The notes under the pieces: model-generated
What the model saw: only the letters and a program-made list of their open reading frames with translations
Databases searched by the model: none
Told to the model about the DNA's origin: nothing
Position numbers and translations under genes: made by a program
Source of the DNA: Chaetomium olivaceum
Taxonomy: Eukaryota > Ascomycota > Sordariomycetes > Sordariales > Chaetomiaceae
Reading direction: 5' to 3'
NCBI GenBank assembly: GCA_039881045.1
Contig: JAYWVB010000036.1
Location: forward strand, 1 to 64,000
Length of the DNA stretch: 64,000 nt
Shown: piece after piece, positions 1-11,174 of the stretch
Layout of the letters: each line of letters opens with the position of its first letter
How positions within the stretch are numbered: the first letter of the stretch is position 1

Positions 1-497
1 CGCCCGTGCCGTGCCGCGTTGGAGCCCGTGTGGATCCATGCGGCCCAGCGCGCGCTGGAACCAACCCGTCGGAACTGACCCCCAACAACCAACTGCCAAA
101 CATTAATCTTACTATGGATGTGTTCTCCCAAACGTGTTGGTGATGGGATGGGATGGGATGGGCATAGCAACTCGTCAGCTTTTGATTGGATGCACTCTTT
201 CTGAGAGGGGGCTCACGTTGGACTGTGGAATGTTGTTGCTTGCCGCGCCCTGCTGACTGGTTTGTTGTACATGTATGTATCCCCAACGAGCCAAGCACCT
301 CCTGAAATGAACCCGGCCGTAAGGGTATCTTCTTATTGTGTACAGTGAGAAAACCATCGTAACTTTGGTATATACATTAGATGCCATCATTATTTATCGT
401 AAGAAAGCAAGCAATGAACGGCGTCACCCAAGGTGCGTCATCAATCCCCAATCACACCTTGCTGTGAGTTGATGCTCCTGCTACCAACAAGGGGTTA
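1..497. other. Intergenic, no gene seen
   Basis: No convincing coding region on either strand. A short GGATG tandem run lies at about 141-164. The right part is probably the 3' flank of the minus-strand surface-protein gene. Confidence 0.6.
141..164. repeat. (GGATG)n microsatellite
   Basis: About four tandem copies of GGATG are visible. Simple-sequence repeat with no coding role. Confidence 0.8.
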
Positions 498-2153
498 TCA
501 CACCAGCGCCCCGACAACAACCTGCACGACCGTCACAATAACCATGACAATCGACAGCCGGCCGCCGGCCTGCCCATCTCCCCTGAACATAGCGGCAGCC
601 GCGGCGGTCGAAGTTGATTCCAGCCCCTCATCCGCCGTCGCCGTCGTCGTAGTCACGGCGGTAGTGGGTGGCGGGGCGTAGTTGGGGTCAGTATTGTGAT
701 ACGAGTACGTGAAATACTCATCACAGTTCTCGTAGCAGGTGTAAGTACCGTGGAAGACGGTCCACTGAAGAGTCTGGAAATGGGCGTAGACAAGGTCGTG
801 CTCGACATCCCAGACGGCGGTGGTGGTGCCGTACTCAGCACCCTGGCGCTTCTTTTTGTCCCAGTCGCGGGCGTCGCTGTAAAGGCCCATAGTGACGGTT
901 CTGTCGCGGAGCTGCGACACGCTCGACGCCACGCACGCCGGCACCACGTAGATGTAGACATCTAGCCCCCTGGTCTGCGTTGTGGCGACCTCGGTGCGGC
1001 TGAAGGAGATGCCGTCGCCAAAGGCCGACGGGCAGCACGCCTTCAAGGTTTCGTAAACGTCGTATGTGGTTGACATGTTGCGGTCATAGTGCGGCAGGCT
1101 GTAGGGCAGCCTCGTGCTCTCCCACGCCGTCGTGTACCCCACCGGACAGGCCGAGAAGAAGGCGGTTGTGCCGCTGACAACGGTGGAGGTGCCGTGCTGG
1201 TAGCAAGCCGTCTCAGAGGGGTTGGGGTTGCCGGCGGCCGTGTAGGTGCACTCCAGCCATGGCGGGGTGCCGAGGTTCGGGAGATAACAGGTTGCCGAGA
1301 CAATCCAGAAATTGTCATCCGAGAGACAAGACGGAGCGGGGGTGAACTGGGTGACCACGGGCGAGGGAGGCGGGATATAGGAATCGGTCGGGGCAGAAGT
1401 GGGAACAGGGCCCGTTCTCGACTGGCTGCTGCGTACCGACGACAGTGTGCACTGATAGCCGAAACAGGTCGAGGTTGTGCCGGCTTCCTCGTCCGGGTAG
1501 AGGTACTGGACGATACGGGCCGGCTCCGCTGCAAGGAAGCCGTGCTCGTAATCCCATGTCATCTCGGTTGTTGAGAGCGGCGATGCAGAAAGCGTCACAG
1601 TCACCACCTGGTCCGAGAAGGCCTTAATGGATGTGGCTTTGCACAGGCCGTGGGTCGCGAAAGTCCCTGGGTATGTGCTGTCGCCGACGACAAAGGGGAA
1701 AACAGTGGGAGTGTCGTCAACTGCTTTGAAGTCATAGGCGCTATAACCGTCAGTTATCATTGCGCGTGTGGCTGGGACCTAAGTCCCTCCCTTGCCTTTT
1801 ATCTAGGTACTCACGTTGGACAACAGGTTGTATAAACGAGGGTGGTAGCAGAACCCCAGGGCATCGTCTCAGTGGCAGGGCGTCATCCCCACCGGGCAGT
1901 CACTGTATGCGGTCCCTCCAGTCGTATATGGGTAACATGCGCTGTGAGTCGCATCTTTGGTGGTGGCAGTCGGAGGGCCCAATCCGGGGAAACCGCAATC
2001 AGAAAGCTCGACAAGCTCAGTCGGTCGAGGCTCGAATGGGGGGTAGTATGTGCCACACCCATAAGTCTTTTTTGGGAGCCATAGATTGGACGATGCATAG
2101 CATGCCGGATCTGGAGTGAATATAGTAGTGGCAGAGTCCGTGTAACGGGCCAT
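498..2153 (-). CDS. Cys-containing fungal surface protein, one frame break
   Basis: Exon 1 runs 2153 to 1815. The intron 1814-1741 (GTGAGT donor, CTGAC branch point, TATAG acceptor) joins exon 2, 1740-498. The product is about 526 aa with no recognised enzyme domain. It contains two similar units, each starting CPVG[MY]T and ending in a CCP motif (TTCCPT and KACCPSAF), and ends in a Ser/Thr/Ala-rich stretch plus a hydrophobic tail (IVMVIVTVVQVVVGALV) like a GPI signal or membrane anchor. No N-terminal signal peptide is visible from the ATG at 2153, so an upstream exon may be missing. Exon 1 reads CAC TGA G at 1874-1868. Ignoring one base continues the protein as HETMPWGSATT into TTCCPT, so there is an apparent 1-base insertion (or 2-base loss). 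The gene lies head to head with the secreted SH3b-like protein. Function unknown; cell-surface location is inference. Confidence 0.6.
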
Positions 2154-2915
2154 GATGATCAGTATATTCTCATCAGTTTCGCAAAGTCTGAGTTGAGGGA
2201 AGGCGAGATTTGCTTGAGAAAAAGAGAGAAAATGATGAAAATATCAACACAACTCCATCGGCCCGAGGCGAGGCTAATAGCGCTCCCAAGCACAATTCTG
2301 GGCGTTCACGGGTGCTTGGTACATGAATGTAGGTAAGGGACCTCCCCAAGCTCGGCTCGCTCAAGGTCCGCTCGTCTATGCGCGAGGTCGTGTGTTATTG
2401 GGGCCGGATGTTTTTTTGCGTCGAAGGATGGAAAGAACGACTTGGCACTTGCACGTTACTGAACTGCCATTGGCTTGTTTCTGGCAAAGAACGTCGTTTC
2501 GGTTCCTGCCAATTGCCATCGTTCCTGCCTTGGTTTCGAGAAAGACGACGGGAAGGTACGTGATCTGAGTTACTGGCAGATAACCCCACGATGTTTTTCT
2601 TTGGATTTTTCCCAATTGCGAAGCTTCGTCGAGGTGATGTGGGGGAACGTCGATCACATGAAAGCGCTTGGCATCTGGGGCGCATCTTACCTTTAACTGT
2701 TTTAACTTTGGCATCGTGACAACGCGCCGGGAAGAATCTCACCGTCTTACCTCTCTCTCCACGTCCCACCGCTTTCGTTGCTTGCCTACCGAGGTTGGCC
2801 GAGAAAAAAAAGAGCTGGGTATAAAAAGGCCTTCCCATTTCCCCTCCACAAAGATGGAGACACTCTAAAGCAACCCGACCACTCCAGCCCACCACCGCCA
2901 TCAACCACCACCACC
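2154..2915. other. Divergent promoter region
   Basis: The region lies between the divergent surface-protein gene (-) and the secreted SH3b-like gene (+). It holds the TATA box at 2820. No credible gene of its own. Confidence 0.6.
2820..2827 (+). promoter_or_regulatory. TATA box of secreted SH3b-like gene
   Basis: TATAAAAA starts 96 bases before the ATG at 2916, at a normal distance for a fungal TATA-driven gene. A strong TATA fits a regulated secreted protein. Confidence 0.65.
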
Positions 2916-3434
2916 ATGAAGCTCCTCCCCCTCCTCGCAGCCTCCCTCCTCCCCCTCGGCCTCAGCGCCAGCCCCATCGCCAGCCCGGACGATCTCCAGT
3001 CCCGCAACCCCAGCAATGACGTCCTCAACCCGCGCGCCGACGGCGTGTGCAGGATAGTCAACGCCCCGTCGGGCGTGAACTGCCGGTCGGGCCCAGGTAC
3101 CGGGTACAAGGTGATCAAGTCCCTGGACAACGGCTTCCTCCTCTGGTACAAGTGCTACAAGAGCGGAGAGTGCATCACCTTGAACGGGGCCACCAATTGG
3201 TATGTGTTGTCGCAGGCTGCAATTATGGATTGCAGACGGGATGTTGGTTCCATGTTTGCTAACCGGATTCCCCTTCCACAGCGGCTGGCATTACGCGGCG
3301 ACCCGCGACTGGTCGTGCTACGTCAACGGTCACTTTACCGACAACAACTGTAGTGCCTGTACGCATCTCCCTTCGTTCTAGTGACTCGCATGTCAGGAGC
3401 TAACGTGGTTGTAGCCAAACTTCCCAAGTGCTAG
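2916..3434 (+). CDS. Small secreted Cys-rich SH3b-like protein
   Basis: Three exons: 2916-3199, 3282-3358 and 3415-3434. Introns are GTATGT...CACAG and GTACGC...TGTAG, the latter with a GCTAAC branch point. The product is 126 aa. Residues 1-20 form a classic signal peptide (MKLLPLLAASLLPLGLSASP), followed by a short propeptide-like stretch and a compact domain with the bacterial-SH3 signature VNCRSGPGTGYKVI. Eight cysteines follow the signal peptide, an even number that suggests four disulfides. The third exon is only 20 nt and supplies the last Cys (KLPKC). Small size, secretion and SH3b fold match fungal effector or cell-wall-binding candidates, but no activity can be assigned. No frame breaks. 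Confidence 0.85.
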
Positions 3435-6400
3435 TTAGTGGGACCGATAGTTCGGACGGCTCGCGCTTTGCCGACCGATCGGTGAAGATGCCGAAAAAAG
3501 CAGGTGTGAAAAATGTTTCTGAAGAAAAGGACCCGGGGCCGCTGTTGTAACTGGGAATGAATGTCGCTGGGACACCCAAATTTCAGGAGATAGTCCTGTA
3601 ATGTTAAAGTAATATGAGGAAATTCATGGGAGCAAAATTGCAGCTGCTCCCAACAAGACCACTGGTTCAGCCGCTTCGCCCCTGGCGCGGCCTGGACCTG
3701 GCAAGGCTGACGACTCACCCCCACCCTGCCACGTGTATGGCGAGCTGTTCCTGAGGAGAACTTTCGATCCGATTGGATGGTTACTGCGGGGGTTCTCAAC
3801 CTTCTCTCAGCCTTGTTTGGCCTTGGCCGCCGTTGGGTCAGCTGTGGATGGTCCAGGACCAGACCGGAACGACTTAGAGCCTATAGCAATGGTCTGCGCC
3901 GACGAGTGAATGGACCCTCGTGGCTGAGCGTAGTTTTGACTCGAAAATGGCTCGATGACGACCGGAGGGATTGAGGGCCCGGCTAGACTCGATGTTTTCC
4001 CGCCGCGAACTTGGAACCATGGCTAAACCGGCCCAAAAGAACGTGCGGACGACGGCCTCCGCGACTGTCTTTACCAATGGACAAGTTCAGTATTAGTGCC
4101 TTTCGTCCATTCCGGAAGGATGAGCTTGGTAAGTCGTCGGGTTTCGTTCCTGGGTTTCGTTGCAACGGGGAAACTGTCAAGAACAATGTGGGTGAACGAA
4201 TCGAGTGCAAGGCTTCCCGGGTTCCTGAGACAGAAATAGACGTGGGTTACTTTGCACCGTCGGATATATACGACGAGACCTTCTTCCCATCTCGGTTGAT
4301 CGGGTTGGGGTTGCGTCGACCCGCGAACAGCTAAGCTAGCCGCGCCCAGAAACGCACCACCCACGTCTGCGCAAGACTAGTAGCAACGGGGCTAAAGTAA
4401 TCGAGCGGATGCAATATCAGTGAGCGGTACACTGAGTTTCCCAAATCGGGATCACCCGATCCCAAAGTCTGCCGCCGCCGATTGCGGGGTGTGGAGACGA
4501 GGGGCATGACGCGCACCGGACAGAACGGGAAGGATTCCAGATATGGATTGCAGGTTCGGTGGGGCGTTGTAGCTGATGAACCGGGCTCCTGAGAGAAGTA
4601 CTTACTGTGTAGTGAGTGTGTAGAAGCTTTCTTCGATGTCACGATTTCCCGGCTCTTTCCGGGCTAAGTGATCTTCAGATCTTCGACGGGAATGAGAGTC
4701 AGGGTCTAAGAAAGACTCGGAAATGGTCATGCAGGCTGTGCCAGCTCACCTCGTAACGGCGGGGGTCGAAACGAAGGAATGTTGTAAGCAACACGTGGTG
4801 CAATGCGGACAATTACTGTGAACGTGCTGCGAACACTTCTCCCCTCGATCGAATGCTGCAATTGAGCCGTCCCCCAAGTTTCTTTAATGGAATGGGCTAG
4901 TGATGAACAAAACCACTGTTGCGGGTGTGACGGACTCTGGCACATTTGAGTCTGGGCACCGCCAATGTGTCGAGTTTGGGTGGATACCCTCGCCGATGAC
5001 TGTCCCGGAATCCGGAGGTTATCCGAATGGCCGGGCTTCTGATCTCGCATTATGCTGCGGCTCAGCCGATGTGGCAACAAAAAGTGCTGTTGGGACTTCG
5101 TAGATGGTTGTCACCGCTCTTGGGGAGGTGAAACAAACTGAAGGCTCAATTGAACCAAAAGGTGCTGGTAAGTGGGCCGAATTGTGACGGGATTCCAGGC
5201 ATCATGTTGTGCAACCGGACAGAGCTGAGGTGAGATTGTGATGGAGAAGAGAGAGATTCAAACTTGAGGGGGTTCGAGGTTGGTCTCTGAGAGTCTCAAT
5301 TGGAGGAAACAGTCACAGGGATCTGCTCGGTAAGAACCTGGAACTCTTGGTAAATCCAGAGATCTGGGCTCAATAAACTAGCTGAGCGGTTGAGTGAAGC
5401 TTGAGGACAACAAACCAGATGTTGCGGGAAGGAGCTACCAAGGTACTCAGGTACGGTATCTATGATAGTTACAGCCCTCCAAGCCCCCGAGGCAAGAATG
5501 AACCAACTGCCTTGCTGCTCCCCGTAAAATAAGTAGGGTGAAATAAATTGCGCATCTGTTCCTCTTGACTCCCGTCAGGAAGACTGTCAACCGGAAAGCG
5601 GCATCAGGGCCCTCAAAGGACCACAGAGCTCACCACGTGGGAAAGAGGGGCTTTGAGGAGATCAAAGCTACCTTAGAAATGACCGAGGTGCACATATAAG
5701 AATCATCTGTGTACTTGAGATTGAGTTTGCAAAAGTTCAATGTGTGTTTGCTCAGGGACTTGAGGAATGCTCCGCGCTCAAATTGATCATTTTCGAGATT
5801 GTTCTGTGTGGATTTCGGCAGCATTGTGACCTCACTTGCCCCCTGTGCCTCTGGGGAACCGCCCTCACGCGGATCCCGAGGCCCTGCAAGTGTTGGTTTC
5901 CGCTTGGGGGGCATGGCGGGGCTGCTTTCTGCTCAAGGCACGTCCTCTGACTGGCCAGGGGTCATCACTGTGGAGCGGAAATGTGGTGGTGGAGTCGGCC
6001 TTGGCTTAATATTGGAGACTCCTTTTTGTTAGCCTTGGCCCCGGGGCCAGTCGCTGTGTGGCACTTGCTTGCAAAGCAACAGCACCCAGGTTTCCCGCTT
6101 TGAACGCAGTGTCGACCGATGACCCTAGGGCCGCATCGTTCAATGGAAACGGTCAACCGCCATCTCAAGTGACGTCCACCCGCGCGCCCGCACCCCCTTT
6201 TTTACCTTTACATCTGCTTCCCTTGTCAGCGGCCTTTTTCCCTTGTGCTGCTCCATCGTCCAGCTCGACGCTGGCCAGCATCAATTTGTTCCCCTTTGCC
6301 CGGACTTGCAGGTTGAATCCCTCCTCCCCAGACACGCCGGCGAACCACTTGAACCACTCGATACGAGACGAGACGATACAGCTTGCAACACCTGCGACAC

Positions 6401-7201
6401 CTGCACATCTGCAAACCTGCACGCGTTCCGGTCGACTCGCTCAAATATTGTCACATCTCGAGATTCCTGTGTATTTTATTCTGCCCGACGGCTTTCTCCG
6501 GTGGCTCCGAGTTGGTCCATTGTCTTTGTGCGTTTCTTCCAGACCAGCATCGTTCTGCCGCATTGACCGTGCTTGATCGCACTGTTGAACCACGGGCCTC
6601 TCTCTCAACCGAATTGTCTTTCAGTCTGCCCACAGGCTTTGGGTTCGCACCCTGGCATAGCACCGAAAAACCGGACCGCATCGCCCTCTCTACCGCCGTT
6701 CGACCGATCTCGACCAGCGATCTCGTCCGACTATCGAAGCGTACCAGCCTATATCACCACCGCTCCGCACTGACAGGATTCACGAGGAGCACCGCCAACG
6801 AACCTTAATCATTTCAGACATCCAAAATCGGATTTCGCAGCTCAATTTTACACTCGGTCGGTGATCGGCACTGGGAGCAAGCAGCTTGCTGTTGAAGATC
6901 GTCAACACATTCTCGTGGTTGCTCGGCCGATACTCAGGGGTCTGGGCATTTTCGATCGCTTTTGTGCTGTCTCGGCTTTGAGTGTGTTCACCGGTCTTCA
7001 CAAGCGTTCCTGCAGTTAACTACAGTGCAATCGAGAGGTTGCAGAACTGCCAGGACAACGGGGAACCACCTACATCGAGAACATCCCGAGCACAGGGTCC
7101 ATCCCCATCGCAACACATCCCTAGCGCCAGGCAACGCCACTCATCGGAGTTAAACCTGCAGGAAGTGGATCTTGGGGCTGTCCTGCACCACGCTCGGCTT
7201 C
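3435..7201. other. Long intergenic region and probable 5' leader
   Basis: About 3.8 kb without a gene I can support; the open frames here are short and lack sensible composition. The last 1.1 kb (about 6.1-7.2 kb) is rich in C/T and CACCTGC-like words and probably contains the promoter and a long 5' untranslated leader of the nucleotidyltransferase gene, possibly with an intron. Confidence 0.5.
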
Positions 7202-10200
7202 ATGGACGGCCAGCCTGTAGCGGCTGAACCCAAGCATCATTGCCAGTCCCACGCTTGGTCGGGCACTCCTTCTGCCTCCACAACACCGAGGGTAAAACCC
7301 ACGTCACCATCCGAGGCCTCGACAGGCTATTTCGGCTCCCAGCTGGAGCTCCTCCCGATCCTCTTCCCCCAGCAGCAACTCTACCAGGACAAGCTCCTCC
7401 AGTACAACAAGCTCGTTTCGGCCGGTCGGGGCGGTGGAGGTGGTTTGCAGACGCCGCCACTCCCTTCTATTGTTTCCTCTCCGCAAACAAAACCCTCCAC
7501 GCGGTCGAGGTCCTCTTCAAAAGTGTCAAACAAAGACAACACCCACACAAAACTGGCCGCCCAAAGCTGTCATGGGAATAGAGCAGCGAAATCATCAGAG
7601 ATCGCCGAACGCGCGCTTATGAAATCCGGAAAGGAATCTTCGTCCAAGATGTCGGCCAAGAAATCGTCCGAGGTGTCCGCCCGGCTTCCACCCTCCGCCG
7701 CGCAAAGCGCACCATTCGCGGCCGCGCAGTCGAGCTCAGTCCCATCAACGCCTCACCAGCATCCCCGAAAATTCTCTTTCGAATCACGCGAGCATTCGCC
7801 CGGCGCCACTCAGAATCATTCCCCCCGCTCTGCCTACTCCGAGACCAACGGCAATGTCCCTTCTCTTCGACCACTCCCCCCTAGGCTTGGAGGATGCCGA
7901 TTCGAGACCGCGGTCCCCCACTCGCGACGACGCATGCCCTACAGTATCGGGACGAACAGGCTCGAAAATGTGAGCGCGGACAAGGTGAAGAGCAAGCTAT
8001 CGGAAGAGGAGGAGTCGAAGCTCGAAACCCACATCCAGGAGTTGTTCGGCAGGCTATTACCGACGGATGCCATCGAGATGAACCGGCGAAAGCTGGTTAA
8101 CAAACTTGAGAAGCTCTTCAACGACGAGTGGCCGGGTCACGATATCCGAGTGAACCTGTTTGGATCGTCTGGAAACCTTCTATGCTCCGATGACTCTGAC
8201 GGTACGTGTTTTCGAGCACCCATATTGGAGTTAACGCTGACATAGCGCAGTCGACATCTGCATTACCACCCCCTGGCGGGATTTGGAGAGTGTTTGCTTG
8301 ATCGCCGATCTCCTGCAGCGGCGTATGTTTCCCCTCCCTTCCATATTTGGCTCGAAACTAATGGAAACCAGATGGTATGGAAAAGGTCGTCTGCGTCTCG
8401 TCTGCCAAGGTGCCCATCGTGAAGATTTGGGACCCTGAGAGCTTGCGACATGAACGTCAACACAACAACTAGCTCTGGAGAACACGCGCATGGTGCGGAC
8501 CTACGTTAGTATTGACGACCGCGTGCGGCCCCTGGCCATCATCATCAAGTACTGGACGCGGAGGAGGATCATCAATGATGCAGGTTCGCAACCCCCGGCC
8601 CATTCCATTGTGACTGCACCTCTTCTGACACCTGTTACGTAGCATTCGGCGGAACCTTGAGTTCCTACACTTGGATTTGCATGATCATTGCGTTCCTACA
8701 GCTACGCGACCCCCCAGTACTGCCCGCGCTCCACCAACGGCATAGCCTAAAACTTGTCAAAGCGGACGGCACCCGCAGCGAGTTCGCCGACGATATTCCG
8801 AAACTGCGAGGCTTTGGGGCCAAGAACAAGGACAGCTTGGCGGCGCTCCTCTTTCAGTTCTTTCGCTTCTACGCTCACGAGTTCGACTACGACAAGCATG
8901 CCTTGTCAATACGAACGGGGAGATTGCTAACCAAGACGGAAAAGAAATGGCATATTGGTTCGAATAACGCCCTCTGTATCGAGGAGCCGTTCAACACAAT
9001 ACGTAACCTTGGGAATACGGCCGACGACACGTCGTTTCGGGGGTTGCACATAGAGCTGCGGAGGGCTTTTGACTTGATTGCGGATGGCAAGTTTGAACAG
9101 TGCTGCGAGGAGTACGTCTTCCCCAAAGAAGAGGAGAGGATATGGCAGAAGCCGGCGCCGGCGCCAAGGCCGATCCTTGTGAGGAGTGCTTCGCAGCAGC
9201 ACGGCGGCGGTGGCGGCCGCAGCCGCGGCGGGTTCCGCGGCAACCGGCAATATCATCGGAATAACAACCCGAACCGCAGGGGGTCGTCCGGCGTTGGCTA
9301 TGAGAACAACCAAGCTTTCGCCCAAGGAACGCTCCCTCCTACCTTGACTACACAGGATCTCTTGTGGTACCAAGCCCAGAACCCCCAGCTCACCGTGCCT
9401 CAGGAGCTCTTGACCTCATCGCTCAATGCCATAGCCGCGCACGAGACGATGCGGTTCCAGCTGTACACCCAGCTCAACCAACAACAGGTGCTCGCCCATG
9501 CTCAACGGATGCAGAATGGTTCGGCGACGGACCGGTCTCGTACCAACTCCTTCGACAACCCACCATTAACAGCCCCCATCCGACCCGAACTCATGTACGG
9601 CTTCGGATTTCCAATCCAGCCCTCCCCATATTTCCACCCGGGTTTCACGACTTATCCTTCCTCTCCGGCAACGTCTGCTGCAACAACCAACGGGCAATCT
9701 GAATTTCGGCGGAGTCTCCATCGTAACGCGGCGGCAACTGACGCGGCTACCTCGCCTGGCAGCGGTACACTTAGGTCGCAATCCCAGCCAGCTTCGAGGA
9801 CGCCGATGGCCACGTCGCAGTCCATGGCTGGATACTCGACGTCCAGTCAAACGTATAACGGAATCTCCTCTTCGCAGTCACGCCAGGTGAATGGTGTGCA
9901 CATGAACGGCTACATGCCAGACGAGACAGGTGAATTGGGATTCGATGATGCGTCTGCAAAGGTTCTGTCGGACTCGCCACACCAGGACGACGACCCGCGT
10001 TATGTTGGGTATTACGTGAACGATCACTCGAGCCAGAGCCGACAAGCAAACGGATTCCTCAGTAACGGCACGCCTAACAACGGCAAGGCGTCTGGCGAGC
10101 CTAGCCAGAGCGGCCAGGGAGGAGGAGGGCGCCGCCGGTTATCGACCGATCAACTGCCCCAATCTGTGCTTGATCGTAGGATGAAGCGGACGTCGCGGTC

Positions 10201-11174
10201 GCCTTCACCGATGGGGCATGCTAGGAATATGTCGGTTGGAGTGAATTCCGCGCCGCTGCTCTCGACGCCCTTTCACCAAGCCAACGGGAAACTGCCGTCG
10301 AAGCCTCTGGTGGTGAATGGAACGGCGCCTAAATCGGCCTCAACTGCTGGGTCCGCCCCCACCCTGAGTTGCTACGAATGGCATCGGCAATCATGACAAC
10401 GCCTTGCACATCCAAGGTGTGAGCCCCAGCAGCTCGTGGCCGGAGCCGCAGACTACCCCCTCGCCGAGCAGCGCCGAGCCCGTCGCAACGCCAGTTTCAC
10501 AGCGGCCAGTCATTGTGAACGGCTCCTCAGCAAATCGCTCCCCTTCCATCATGCCGAATATGATGGACGCCTCATTCCAGCAACGGCTCGCCATGGGCTC
10601 CGGGCTTCACCTACCTTATTCAGCGGTTGCCGGGGATCCCAACAACCTGGCGGGCTTTTCACGGATCCACACTCGACAGCAGCTAGCGCCATTAGACCTA
10701 GCCATGGGCGACTTTGCAGTCCATCAGGAGTTACCACATCTCTCCCCTGTGTATGAGCATCGAACCCCGTCACCGACAGTGTCGCGGAGGTTCGAACCAT
10801 CACCCATCGCCCAGGGGCAAGGACTGCCCACGATGAAGGAATATTCCAAGCCGTCGCACAAGTCTTCAAACCACAATAGCAGGTCACCGAACGGCTCGTC
10901 GGCCCGCCAGCAGCAGCATCAACAAGACTCCACGACCCGATCGCCCGTCCATGACAACAGGATCAACGGGCTCGCGAGAGAAAACGGGCACGTCCGCGCC
11001 GCGAAGAGTCAGACCGAGTCTTTTAATGGCTGGCAAAAGTCCAAATCGCGCAAGAAGGGAGTCGCGGACCTCAAACATGCCGCGGCGAACAGCAGCGGTG
11101 GCGGAAGTGGCAACGGACTTTCCCCCCACAGCGAGCCGCCGCCCAAGAACGATGCCGACCGCAAGGGTGGCTGA
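7202..11174 (+). CDS. Cid1-type non-canonical poly(A)/poly(U) polymerase, frame-broken
   Basis: Exons are 7202-8201, 8251-8322, 8372-8583 and 8643-11174, all with GT-AG introns. Corrected length would be about 1,270 aa. The order is a Ser/Pro-rich N-terminus, then the nucleotidyltransferase palm (FGSSGNLLCSDDSD continuing across intron 1 into VDICITTPW, giving the DxD metal pair), then VPIVKIWDPE, then LALENTRMVRTYV and FGGTLSSYTW, then a PAP/25A-associated domain (LLFQFFRFYAHEFDYD). A long Gln/Ser/Asn-rich tail ends in WQKSKSRKKG. The family adds nucleotides to RNA 3' ends in RNA decay. As supplied, the frame is lost between about 8440 and 8469, exactly where the third catalytic Asp (ACDMNVN, read in another frame) lies, and again near 10367 (one extra base). 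Either assembly errors or a dead gene. Confidence 0.8.
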
